A stretch of 64,000 nucleotides of DNA from Rhynchonema sp. JSB1_4 (lineage: Eukaryota > Nematoda > Chromadorea > Monhysterida > Xyalidae), in assembly GCA_030248065.1 (NCBI GenBank), contig JASAMV010007806.1:1-64000 (forward strand). Direction: 5' to 3'. Positions 32,933-43,930 of this stretch are shown here, piece after piece. Numbering within the stretch: the stretch's first letter is position 1; every line of letters begins with the position of its first letter. The notes beneath the pieces were generated by a model. It worked only from the letters and a program-made list of their open reading frames with translations. It was not told the DNA's origin and searched no databases. Both the position numbers and the translations under genes were made by a program.

Positions 32933-35367
32933 TCAACGACCCAGCACGAGGAGCTCGTGAAGAAATTCCCGGACGTCGACCCGTTCCTGTTGAAGAAATG
33001 GGAGCGCATCTTCAACGTGTTCTTCGGTCAGTTTGAAGAAAAATATGAAAAATTGTTGAATCTGACATCAAGATAGGATTGGTTGGGGCGACGAATCATT
33101 TTGAAGGTTTCTTTTGTTTATTCCAGTGTTGCAAATATTGCACACAAACTTGTTCGTGGAGCTCAAACACACGCACATCGCTGGGATTCTAAAGCAATCA
33201 AAAAAACATCGCCAATTATTAATCTCATCAATAAATTGTAATCCCACCCACCCTCACCCCAACTCGGATGCCGTCTCAACTGTCCATTGTCAATATGATT
33301 TCTTTGCCACACAAAGTTTGCGCTAATGGTTTTGTCGTCAAATCATGTCGTCAAACAAAGTCGTCGAAGAAGCACCAATTTTAGCACCAAAACGAGCGCG
33401 AAAATAGTTTGATTTTTTGATTTGATTTGATTTTTTATTTGATGACATTACTACAAGCCGAAAATTGTGAAACATCAACTCCTATTTATTGCAGACCGCA
33501 ACGCATCGACCGAAGTTGACTGGGGAGATTTCTACCTGGTCGTGCGTCAGGTGCGTGACATCTACGGGGCACAGTCGGAACAGATGAAATTCGCGCGCTC
33601 CTCAATGAAGACGCTCTGGGAGGCGCTGAAGAAGGCAAGGGGCACCACTGGGTTTTGATCATTTGGTGTTCGATCATGCATGATCCATGTTTCGAGGTAG
33701 AAGTACACGATTATTAGTCATTAGGCTCGTTTGACACAATCTTGATTCGTTTGTGTTTATGCGGTGTTTGAAAGACTCTGACATGAAACAAAATCAACCC
33801 TCAATGTTTCAACGCTCAGAAACAGTGCCCCTTTGGAAAATCCAAAAGTGGTCGTCCTATATTATTCATTACCATTATACGTTGTGTTCATGGAGATTGT
33901 GCCTATGCCTGCGGTTCCTGCCAAATAAACACGGCCCTGACGACTGACAACAACAACACGGTAAATCTCCAACCCCTGATTGTTGCCTGCTTATTGAAGG
34001 AGGCCGACAAGAACTCGGACGAGCTGATCCAGGTGGAGGAATGGGTGCAGATCCTGAAGGGCACCGATCCGAAACATCAGAATCCGTGGTTCATGGAATA
34101 CATGGGCTTCATGTTCAAATTGTTTGACGTGTCCGGTAGGTGACTGAGCAGTGATGTTTCACTATTCAGTTGATCCAGGAAATTTGTGAAACGTTGTGAT
34201 GGAAACATATATTCGAGTTATCAAACCATAGGAGTGATTACACTATGGATTTTGTTGCATTTGTATCGTCAGAAACTGCATGTCTTGCCTGGGTCTTTCG
34301 TTTTTTTTCGCTTTTTCACAGTTCAGTTGTTTCTGACAGCGTTTTGAAGCTGATCAAGCTGGATTTTGAGTCGCATGAGTACATTAAGCATGCACGTTCT
34401 CCACACACCGTAACCTACCGTAACCCTACCGTACCCCTCGTACACAGCCGACAACATGATCGATATCGCTGAATACGCTGACGGCATGAAGGCTTACGGC
34501 TGCACGGAGGCTGAAGCGCACGAGGCTTTCAAGGCTTTCGCTCTCGTTCGTTCATGCAGTTTATTTTTTATATCATTTTTTTTGTTATTTGTTCGATGCT
34601 ACACTATACACTGGTCAATTTTGATCAGTTTGCATGTTGACCTGGCGAATTCTGCATTTGGGGGCGGCATCAAATTTGTGGATTGCATCGGAATCGGAAG
34701 TTTTTGAAATGAGACTATTTCGAGATTTCGTGATGCTGCGACCACAAATCCTGTTCTTCGTTTATTGATTCTTGGCATTGTTTTGTGCTAATGAAGCTTA
34801 GAATCTAGAAAACCTTGAAAGAAATCCAAAAATAAGTGAGAGGCCCACCATATCACGGTTTCGGATCAAGTTTGATGTCGCGCGCAATAAAGTGCTTTCC
34901 CTTTCAGTTTTTGTTGCACGCATGCAGGTTATACAAGTATATATTGGTCGCACAATGACTTTATAAGAATTTGTCAAATCTTTTTCCTGAATCGCAAAGC
35001 AGGCAGGACGGGGCAGACGCGCGGTCGCACACAAAGAGAGAAAGAGAAGCGCCCCGGCACGGGGCCTCGAAAGGAAAAAAAAACAGGAAGAGAAAAAACA
35101 GATTTTTTTTGTAAATTTCTTTTCTTATACCAATGCCGAAGTTTGAAGTCTAAAATCAAATTTATTTTAATTTTTATCAAAGATGAAACATCACCAATCA
35201 ACACACTATCGCTTTCGCACTCACAGAATTTGGACGGTTCTCCGAAGGTCGGCGTAACGTTCGCGGATTTCAAAGAGCTCTGGAATGAATATTTTCACAA
35301 TCCGTCAAAAACCAGCAAAGGAAACTGGTTGTTTGGACCGATGAAGGGAATCACTGATCAGGCTTAG
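32933..35367 (+). CDS. cex: calexcitin / sarcoplasmic-type EF-hand Ca2+-binding protein, common exons plus isoform-A end
   Basis: Common exons are 32933-33026, 33495-33634 and 34000-34135. The isoform-A exons are 34448-34545 and 35227-35367 (TAG). All phases agree. In the 226-residue form, EF loop 1 is residues 56-67 (D-x-N-x-S-x-E, ending in Asp). Loop 2 is 105-116 (DKNSDELIQVEE). Loop 3 is 145-156 (DVSADNMIDIAE), and the fourth site is degenerate. Order and flanking sequence (FYLVVRQVRDIYG, LWEALKKEADKN, EEWVQILKG, YMGFMFKLFDVS) fit invertebrate calexcitins, neuronal Ca2+ sensors of the sarcoplasmic calcium-binding group. The donor at 33635 is GC (AAG|GCAAGG), so that intron is GC-AG. AATAAA signals follow the isoform-A stop at 35417 and 35445. 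Confidence 0.9.
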
Positions 35368-35416
35368 GCTTGCGAAGTTTAAGGGGTCTGGATCAGAGGG
35401 TTTTTGGATCGAGGGC

Positions 35417-35450
35417 AATAAATATATAACTGAAATTAGTTCACAATAAA
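35417..35450 (+). promoter_or_regulatory. polyadenylation signals after calexcitin isoform A
   Basis: Two AATAAA hexamers lie at 35417-35422 and 35445-35450, 50-83 nt after the isoform-A stop codon. Confidence 0.6.
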
Positions 35451-36381
35451 ATTTTAACCAGTTCCAAAGGCACCCTGATTCAAAAGTGATCGCGCACAGC
35501 TTTATTCCAAATCGATAATCAATCGTTATGATTTAAAGTAAAATTTCGGCCGATTTTTTATGTTTCTCTTAGTCACCTCACATTAGCAGTTTCATTCTTC
35601 AAGTTTAGTTTTGTAGCTTTTTTGTTTAACTTTTTTTAAATTTCGCAGCTTGACTTTATGTTCTGGCGAGATCTGCGACCAAACTGCATGTGCAAAACGA
35701 ACCTTTTTTTATTTATTATAATATTACCATGATATTGACTATTATTTTGACGAATACTCAGGTGTTGTCTGCAGTTTTTAAGTATATACAGATGATAAAA
35801 AATAATACACGTTAGAAGGGTTACGTTCGGAAGCTTTATGTTTCAGGCTGCGCAGTCTATGACAATTTCTCTTTCCATTGGTTTGGGAAAAATCTACCAG
35901 AAAAAGCGTCTAAGTGCAGGCTGGTACATTTTTTTAAACTTTCAAAACTTCTAAACTTGCCAAAACTGAGACTTCACAACAACGCCGATGGCAGTTCCAG
36001 GCAGAATAGCACAGCTGTGTGTCTTTTTTCCATGTTATGTTTTTTGACTGACAGGTTTTGGGACATCGGTATATCCCGGTTTGTTGTCGTTACTTTTCAG
36101 ATTTCGGCTTCTTTCGTTTTTTTGGTAACCGATCGCACAGTGTAATCTATGACTGGCTCTATGTTCGCTGATCGCGCTTTTTTAACGGTGTGATTGAAAA
36201 CGCTGTACATTTTCAATTGGTATACTGGGTGTAGCGTTTTGTTTTTGTTTGGTTCACTGTGTGGTTGTCTTCTTCAGTTGGAGCACGAACTTGCGTATGG
36301 AAGATAATACTTGCGTTTCCGTTTTTTTACTGAGGCCGAACTGCAAACGAGCTTATTGATCAGGTAATCGATTGTCTTATA

Positions 36382-36803
36382 GTCCAGCAACAGCTAACGC
36401 AGAATTTATGGCAGCCACACTGCCTGATTGGTAAAGCGGAAAATCCAGTGATAAGCTTGCCCGGTTTTAGACCGGAAGTTCGCAGACATTTTTTCTTTTT
36501 CTTTTCTTTCTTCTTCTTCACCTTCAGACTCGGCTTATTCAACGCTTCGGTGCCGTCAAAAAGTTTTCTTAAATTTTTGGCTGGCAGTCACTTCATATGA
36601 TTGCCTTCTTCCGTGTCATTATGCAGAAAAATTCATGCTTTGGCCACTTCTTTTTCTCTTTCTTTCTCTCGCGGTTTTTTGCTTGCTACCGTAACCCCAG
36701 TCGAACCATTCCAAGTTTCATGTCTGAAGCGAGCGCGCACGTTTTCCGCTTTACGGATCAGGCAGTTTGACTGCCATAAATTCTGCGTTAGCTGTTGTCG
36801 GAC
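36382..36803. mobile_element. TA-flanked palindromic MITE, TIR GTCCAGCAACAGCTAACG
   Basis: Termini GTCCAGCAACAGCTAACG / CGTTAGCTGTTGTCGGAC are flanked by TA (36380-36381 and 36804-36805). Subterminal arms pair across GCAGAATTTATGGCAG. It is 422 bp long and lies between the isoform-A end and exon 6b of calexcitin. Confidence 0.8.
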
Positions 36804-37042
36804 TATAGCTACGCAGGAAGCAAACGGGAGCACGATGTACACCACCCACACTAATTTTGTCATTTTGGTGTGTTGCATAGTGGGTTGCGCAAGTCGTTCC
36901 ATACCATGTGGCGGCGCAATCGGCCTCCAAACAAGGCGAATACTCACGTGTCATTTTCCGACAGTCATATCTGACGTGCCAATCGAAAGCGAATACAGTA
37001 CCTTGCGTTAACCACATTCGAATTAGCCTTATTCAATTGTAG

Positions 37043-37140
37043 CTGACAACCACCTCGACCTGGCCGAGTACACCGACGGCATGCACTGCTACGGATACAG
37101 CGAACAGGAGGCACACGACGCCTTCCACAAATTCGCTATT
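37043..37140 (+). CDS. cex: calexcitin mutually exclusive third-EF-hand exon (6b)
   Basis: This exon has the same length (98 nt) and same phases (1 in, 0 out) as exon 34448-34545. It encodes a diverged version (ADNHLDLAEYTDGMHCYGYS versus ADNMIDIAEYADGMKAYGCT). It completes EF loop 3 as D-V-S-A-D-N-H-L-D-L-A-E, with all metal-ligand positions kept. The acceptor is TTGTAG and the donor ATT|GTTAGT. No upstream partner exons lie between 35367 and here, so it is best read as an alternative exon of the same gene, not a second gene. Confidence 0.8.
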
Positions 37141-37694
37141 GTTAGTGGGGTACTGTAGCGTTCGGTTACGGTAAGGAAGTGAATGGATGTTTGGTTACGG
37201 TATATAGCTGTAGCCAGGTCAATGTGAATTGATGTTCTGTGTTTCCTACACCATATCGTTTGTGTGTTTCGCATTTTCTTGCAACATTTGAGTCTGAATA
37301 TTTTTTATAATTTTTTTCTCTTCCAAAACCTTTATGCACGCAAACGTGAGTGGAGCATGACATGCACATGTTTGGTGTTAACTGGCACGACATTGCAATC
37401 AAGTGTGTAACTGTGAAAGAATTGCACCGGAGTCGGTTACATGCCCTTTTAGTTTGGCTTGTCAAAGGTGCTGTGGAATAAACTTCATTAAAACATATAG
37501 CCAATTTTTGCTTAAATTTTATGAAAAAATGAATGTTAACGACATTACACAGCATTTTGTGAAGCCTTGGCATGCGTGAGATGAGACTTGGTCTGTTTTC
37601 AGTTGTCTGCGGGTGAATGTTGTATGAAACATTAGAAACACCTCTCAAAATTGATGTCGTTGGATATGTATAAGTTTGCCTGATTTGTCTACAG

Positions 37695-37835
37695 GACCGA
37701 AAGACGGGCAAAGTCAAGAATGTTGAAGGGCTAACGGAGAAGGAGTTCGCGGAGGTCTTCACCGAGTATTTCCACTCGAAAGATCGCAAAGCACCCGGCA
37801 ACAATCTGTTCGGCGTTTTGCCCGCCGGTTTCTAA
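37695..37835 (+). CDS. cex: calexcitin alternative terminal exon 7b
   Basis: Phase-0 exon after acceptor TCTACAG, 46 codons plus TAA. It encodes the fourth helix-loop-helix (DRKTGKVKNVEGL...) and a C-terminus ending LPAGF. Its first 118 nt differ from exon 7c at only four positions, all synonymous. It would pair with exon 6b or 6a to give a 226-residue protein. Confidence 0.8.
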   Translation, partial: DRKTGKVKNVEGLTEKEFAEVFTEYFHSKDRKAPGNNLFGVLPAGF

Positions 37836-38769
37836 TCATCCACAATATATACACGGAGCCTGGAGTTTTTTTTCTCATCTTTCAGAACTTCATTATTTAT
37901 TTTTGTGATTTCTACGGACAGTTTCTGTATGGTTATAGGTTCATCTCTGGTTTTGTTCAATCGAAATACATACGTCTCTCTGTGTAGCATGCGTTAGAGC
38001 AATAACCCACCGTGTGTTTCAGATTTTTTATGGGTGATCTGGTAATTAAACTTTGTTAAGCGGGATACTAAGTGTGCGTTCCCTAAATCTGTCGAAAGTG
38101 TTTACGCAAAAACTATCAGATTTTCAACCAGAAGGAGATAAATGATCGTTTGTTGAATATAAGCTTTCGACTTTTCGATTGTGTTTAGATCAACATCTTA
38201 ACAAACACAGTGTGTGCAAGTGTGGACTAAACTTTCAATCGTGGTGTGGCACAACTCTACTTCGAATTTTGCAACCGCTTTGACAACTACAGTGAATTTG
38301 TGTTCTGTTTTCGACCACATTCAGTTCAAAACAAGTTTAACTTAGTTGTTGGACCATTGCTCCGTTCGCTCTCACATCGCCGAAGCTAACATTGTGTGTC
38401 AGATTGAATTTATGAAACTCGCAACTCACCAGTTTTTTTCCAAACATTTTTTTTTTGATTTTTTCGCTTTGTCCGACCGAGTCAAGCGCACGCGAATACG
38501 TGGAATAACGTGAGAGGTTTTGTGGTCTTTTCGCACATGTGTGTACATTACGATTGAAGTGGTGGTTTGAAATAATAATAATAATATTAACCGATGTATG
38601 TAGTAACATTTGAGAAATTGGTATGTTGCTTGTGCGCGCGTGGTTTGTGTTTTCTCTTTACTGTCTGGGTCACCACTGTCAGTGTGAATGACTTGAACTC
38701 ACTCGAACCGCTTGTGATTACAGCAAAGGAAAGCAAAATAACATTTCTTAGAACACTTATATTGCACAG

Positions 38770-38910
38770 GACCGAAAGACGGGCAAAGTGAAGAATGTTG
38801 AAGGGCTAACGGAGAAGGAGTTCGCCGAGGTTTTCACCGAGTATTTCCACTCGAAAGATCGCAAAGCGCCCGGCAACAATCTGTTCGGCATTCTGCCACC
38901 AAATTTCTAA
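38770..38910 (+). CDS. cex: calexcitin alternative terminal exon 7c
   Basis: Phase-0 exon after acceptor TTGCACAG, same length as 7b, ending LPPNF-TAA. An AATAAA signal follows at 38965-38970, so it has its own 3' end. The near identity to 7b with only synonymous change, then an abrupt difference in the last six codons, points to selection on both or to partial gene conversion. Confidence 0.8.
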   Translation, partial: DRKTGKVKNVEGLTEKEFAEVFTEYFHSKDRKAPGNNLFGILPPNF

Positions 38911-38964
38911 CGTTTGAAGCATTGATGTAATAGTTGACTGACTCATGTATGTTTCTGGTATCAT

Positions 38965-38970
38965 AATAAA
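38965..38970 (+). promoter_or_regulatory. polyadenylation signal after terminal exon 7c
   Basis: AATAAA lies 55 nt after the 7c stop codon. Confidence 0.6.
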
Positions 38971-39508
38971 TACATATAGATGAATAATGAATTACTAACA
39001 GCTTCTCTATGATGTTTCATTCATTAATTTACAAGGTGCCCATTGTAATTGCGGCCTTACGTAAATCTAGTGACGAGGAAATAGGGGAAAATCTTTTACG
39101 TGTTAAAATATTTTTTTTAGGAAAACTGAGATGAAACTAATTTCCTAGCTTTACGTAAGCGACCGCTCTTAATTTTGAACTATTCAAACGAATAATGCGC
39201 GAGTAGCATGTGTTTTTCACTTTTTAGCATGTTTAATTCACAATTCTAAATTCGGTGCGGTGATCTAATATAACCAACATTGTCTTCACGGGCAAAACCA
39301 TCATTGCGTTTAAGATCGTCATCTTCTTTACAGAAACGATAATAAAGAAACAAGTTGATTAACTTTGCATTTGCGTGATTTGATTGATATAAATACATCA
39401 AAATTAACCGCATGCATTTGATTGATCAAGTTTGCACGCCTATGTTCGGGTGTGTGAAGATCTGTGCCAACTGTAACTTTTTTGGTCTTGTAAGCTACAT
39501 ACAGCATA

Positions 39509-42116
39509 CCTGGCCAGATAGCGGTGCGGTCAGTACTTAAGAGCGGTGCGGTCGGTGGAGCGCGATGTGCAACCTCTTTTTCGATGGAGCGCGAAGTTTT
39601 TTTGTGGAGCGCCAAGTTTACTCGAACCGTTTTTGCAGAGCGCCATGTTTTTTTGTGGAGCGTCATGTTTTTTTGTGGAGCGCCATGTTTTTTGTGGAGC
39701 GCGATGTTTTTTGTGGAGCGCCATGTTTTTTGTGGAGCGCCATGTTTTTTTTGTGGAGCGCCAAGTTAAGCTCACCAGGGAGCGCCAAGTTTAAAGAGGC
39801 GCGTCAAGTTTGAGAGTACCGCCGAGAGGAGCTCGGAGTTTAGGGAGGAGCCTCATGTTCATGAGAGGAGCGCCAAGTTCGTTCTCTGGTGTGGAGCGCG
39901 AAGTTTTATTGCCTATAGAGACTTGATGTGCCGGCCAAAACATGCGTGGAGCCCAAAGTTTGACTAAAAGTTGCTGCCGGCAACACGAGAGGCGCCCGAC
40001 GTGCGCTCGACCACACCAGTGGAGCGCCAAGTTCGTAATTTCGTAACTCGCTTAAAAAGGCTCCTTTTGGCATTTTGAAATCAGTTCTGGAATTGACTGG
40101 TTCATATGTACCTTGTATTATCAAAGTAGGAGGTATCGCGATGCCATTCCATCGCCGATACGGGAACCCAAAAAGTGACCCTATCAACCGGTGGACACCG
40201 ACGACCGGGTCACCTTTGGAAGACCACTCCCTATATATACGCAAATGGCGAAACATTTTTGACTGTCACAATGTTTGAGTGATGAACAAAAATTACAATT
40301 GAGCGATTGCGTGAGAGAATACCGACTGCATGCGGTCGCACCCGTCAACAGGAGTCATGTGGGAGGAGCCTGATGTGCACAAACATTGTGGGTGGAGCCT
40401 GATGTGCACAGCGTAACGATTTGGCCAGAAGCGTGGGCGTTCCGCGCATTACCCTGCCATTGAGTCAACGAGAGTTTGTCTAGTGGAGCCCAAGGTTGGA
40501 CCAAACGTTGCGGCCGGCAACACGAGAGGCGCCTGACGTGCGCTGGATCACCTCGGTGGAGCGCCAAGTTCGCAATTACATAACTCGCTTAAAAAGGCTC
40601 CTTTCAGCATTTTGAAATCAGTTCTGGAACCGACTGGTTCATGCGTGCTTTGTAGTTTCATAGTAAAAGGTATCCCGATGCCATTGCATAGCCAATACGG
40701 GACCCCAAAAAGTGACCCTATCTACCGGTGGACACCGATGACCGGGTCACCTTTGGATGACCACCCCCTATATATAAGCTAATGGCGAAACATTTTTGAC
40801 TGTCACTGTGCTTGAGTGATGAATAAAACCTTGCAATTGAGCGATTGTATGCGAGAATACCGGCTGAATTTGGCCGTAACCGTCAACAGCAGTGATGTTG
40901 GTGGAGCGCAATGTGCACAAACACAGTCGGTGGAGCCTCATGTGCAAAACGTCACAGTTTGACCAAAATTTCGGCTTCCCACGCATTACCATGACATTGC
41001 CAGGGTAATGCGCGGAAGGCCCACGCTTCTGGCCAAATCGTTACGCTGTGCACATCAGGCTCCACCCACAATGTTGGTGCACATCAGGCTCCTCCCACAT
41101 GACTCCTGTTGACGGGTGCGACCGCATACAGTCGGTATTCTCTCACGCAATCGCTCAATTGCAATTTTTGTTCATCACTCAAACATTGTGACAGTCAAAA
41201 ATGTTTCGCCATTTGCGTATATATAAGGGGTGGTCATCCAAAGGTGACCCGGTCGTCGGTGTCCACCGGTTGATAGGGTCACTTTTTCGGTTCCCGTATC
41301 GGTGATGGAATGGCATCGCGATACCTCCTAGTTTGATAATACAAGGTACATATATGAACCAGTCGGTTCCAGAACTGATTTCAAAATGCTGAAAGGAGCC
41401 TTTTTAAGCGAGTTACGAAATTACGAACTTGGCGCTCCACTGGTGTGGTCGAGCGCACGTCGGGCGCCTCTCGTGTTGCCGGCAGCAACTTTTCGTCAAA
41501 CTTTGGGCTCCACGCATGTTTTGGCCAGCAGATAAAGTCTCTATAGGCAATAAAACTTCGCGCTCCACACCAGAGAACGAACTTGGCGCTCCTCTCATGA
41601 ACATGAGGCTCCTCCCTAAACTTCGAGCTCCTCTCGGCGGTACTCTCAAACTTGACGCGCCTCTTTAAACTTGGCGCTCCCCTGTGAGCTTGCGCTGGCG
41701 CGAAAAACTTGGCGCTCCACAAAAAAACATGGCGCTCCACAAAAAACATGGCGCTCCACAAAAAACATCGCGCTCCACAAAAAAACATGGCGCTCCACAA
41801 AAAAACATGGCGCTCCACAAAAAACATGGCGCTCCACAAAAAACATCGCGCTCCACAAAAAAACATGGCGCTCCACAAAAAAACATGACGCTCCACAAAA
41901 AACATGGCGCTCCACAAAAAACATGGCGCTCCACAAAAAACATCGCGCTCCACAAAAAAACATGGCGCTCCACAAAAAAACATGACGCTCCACAAAAAAA
42001 CATGGCGCTCCACAAAAACGGTTCGAGTAAACTTAGCGCTCCACAAAAAAACTTCGCGCTCCACCGAAAAAGTGGTTGCACATTGCGCTCCACAACCGCA
42101 CCGCTATCTGGTCAGG
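39509..42116. mobile_element. 2.6-kb foldback element with minisatellite arms
   Basis: Termini CCTGGCCAGATAGCGG / CCGCTATCTGGTCAGG are flanked by TA (39507-39508 and 42117-42118). Each arm contains a tandem array of 20-bp GGAGCGCCATGTTTTTTTGT-type units (about 39575-39780 and, inverted, 41700-42070). An outer-to-inner order of shared modules follows. The core holds three copies (two direct, one inverted) of a module starting AACTCGCTTAAAAAGGCTCC and containing a TATATATA box. Long ORFs over the arrays are repeat artefacts. It sits between calexcitin terminal exons 7c and 7d. Confidence 0.85.
41700..42070 (-). repeat. 20-bp minisatellite array (right arm of foldback)
   Basis: About 17 tandem units of TGGCGCTCCACAAAAAAACA with variants (TCGCGCTCC, TGACGCTCC). 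Variants are ordered in runs, indicating recent unequal exchange. The left arm (39575-39780) holds fewer units in inverse orientation. Confidence 0.9.
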
Positions 42117-42255
42117 TATGTCATACAGGTAACGACAGTCCGGATAAGCAACAAGCCGCAGCAGTCTGCGCTCTTTATAGTGACATTGACCCTGCATTTT
42201 CGTTTATTCATCAGATGGAGCGACCTGAAGTCTGGGCACATTGTAAACCAATTTA

Positions 42256-42470
42256 CCGGAGAATGCCAAATAAGCCCCCCCCACGGAACAACTCAGTGCT
42301 GATTTATTCAAAAAATTTTCCGATTGAGCCCCAATCTGTGGTCATTTTCAGCGATGTTTCATGTGTTTATTCACAGTGGGGGCTGACTTGAGAAATTATT
42401 TTTTCTGAAATCTCAAATCCGAAGTGTGCAAGCCCCCAAGGGACCTATTTGGCATTCTCCTGTACATAGC
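42256..42470. mobile_element. small TA-flanked MITE, TIR CCGGAGAATGCCAAATA
   Basis: Left end CCGGAGAATGCCAAATAAG and right end TATTTGGCATTCTCCTG are bounded by TA on each side. It is 215 bp long. Isolated matches to this terminus occur near 15993, 16978 and 17270, so the family is dispersed. Confidence 0.6.
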
Positions 42471-42620
42471 GTTCAAAAGTAACATTCACGTTATGGTGTC
42501 ACTCCAGAGAAGGAAGACTTTGTGTCGCTAAAACATTTGATGCATACTAGGACTTCAAATAGCCGGGCTGAGCTGTTGCTCTGAAAGAAACAAGCCAATC
42601 AATTGCTTGGTTCATCACAG

Positions 42621-42758
42621 GACCGAAAGACGGGCAAGAAACGCGACGTTGAAGGATTGACATTCAAAGAGTTCGAAACGGTCTGGAACGAGTATTTCCA
42701 TTCGACAGACAAAGCGGCACCCGGCAACAACTTGTTCGGTGTGTTGAAGGTCGAATAA
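42621..42758 (+). CDS. cex: calexcitin alternative terminal exon 7d
   Basis: Phase-0 exon after acceptor TTCATCACAG, 45 codons plus TAA. It starts with the same DRKTGK as 7b and 7c, then diverges (KRDVEGLTFKEFETVWNEYF) and ends GVLKVE. Parts (VWNEYFH) resemble the isoform-A exon. A candidate AATAAA lies at 43079-43084. It is separated from 7c by the 2.6-kb foldback element. Confidence 0.75.
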   Translation, partial: DRKTGKKRDVEGLTFKEFETVWNEYFHSTDKAAPGNNLFGVLKVE

Positions 42759-43930
42759 GGTCGTTTATTTATACTTGCCATGAAACATCAGCCTGCTGCA
42801 TATTGCCATAACAGCCCACAGCTGTTGTATCTCATTTACAGATTTAGCTGCTTTTAGTAGATGGATAAAATTATTTATTGATGCTCTCACTTTCTTTGTG
42901 TCATTGTGTGTGTGTGTGTTGCGTAAACACAAACGTGTGCTCCTAATCTATAAAAACTGAGCTCTTATACATACGGTATGATAAATAATATTGTGAAATT
43001 AAAACAAATCAATTCTGACATTTTTTTTACAGTTTGTGACACTTACACTTTTTGCCTAAAATTATTCAGAATTCGACCAATAAAACCACTTTGTACCTGA
43101 GCGTTTGAAAGCCTGGTTTTATCCCGACGAAGACAAATTTTCGGAAAAAAATGCGTTAAAATTATAAAAAGTTTGAAACAAATGCATAGTGACGGTAACA
43201 CAACCAGTTTTGTAAAATTAGATTGCACGAAAAAACCTAAAGGCACAAACATACCTAGTAAGACGGAAGCGCGGAAAGGCACCAAAATTGGCCGAAACAC
43301 ACCCACAGAAAGCGAGTAAAGAGAGTAATGGAAATGGCCTGAGGTATACATTGCAGAAAAGTGAAAAAACACTTTTGTTCACAAAAAGAACACAACACAC
43401 AGTTACACTGCACAACCAAATGATTAGAACATCACACCCAGTGCTGCACAAAAACTGCAAATCGGTCATTCATTGCAAAAATCGGATAAAAACATAATTG
43501 ATGTACATACATACATACCATTTCAATTTTGGACAAAGATTCTAAAGTGAGTAAAATAAAAAACAATGAAAGAGAAAATGAAGCTGCACAAAATAGTGAC
43601 ATGGGGTAGATTTGGTAGATTGGGTCATGACACGGTTCATATGGGTAATAGCACTTGGGGTAATAATAGGCACTCTGAACCAGAACACCACAAAAAACAA
43701 GTGAAAAAGCTCGAATCTCAACAGAAAAGCAAAAATAAAAACAGCACAAGAAAAATGTACACATCGTACTTTAATAAAACAAAACCAGCCAAAAAATTGT
43801 CAGCAAATATTGCATCGATGATAAAAAAACATGACAGATCCGATTTCGCTACATGCTAGGATGCCACCACCATAGGAGAAGACTGCGTTGGGTAAACCAC
43901 ATCTCTCCAATCACTACCGCACATAATGTT
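42759..43930. other. convergent intergenic region, no gene supported
   Basis: This lies between the last calexcitin exon (+) and the end of the BED-BEN gene (-). A plus-strand ORF at 43566-43859 is Lys/Asn-rich and looks like AT-rich UTR. A TGATGTTTCA motif (minus orientation) lies 22 nt after the calexcitin 7d stop. Confidence 0.4.

Noticed and set aside
34069..34078. Near-match to the TGATGTTTCA motif inside calexcitin exon 34000-34135
   Set aside because: One mismatch, and fully explained by the conserved codons for PKHQN.
41381..42391. Long ORFs (up to 235 codons) on both strands of the foldback arm
   Set aside because: They read the 20-bp minisatellite in all frames (HKKHGAPQKTW and VERHVFLWSAMF repeats), so openness reflects the repeat unit.
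43566..43859. 97-codon Lys/Asn-rich plus-strand ORF
   Set aside because: Typical of AT-rich UTR sequence. No homologous motif, and it lies where the 3' UTRs of two convergent genes should be.
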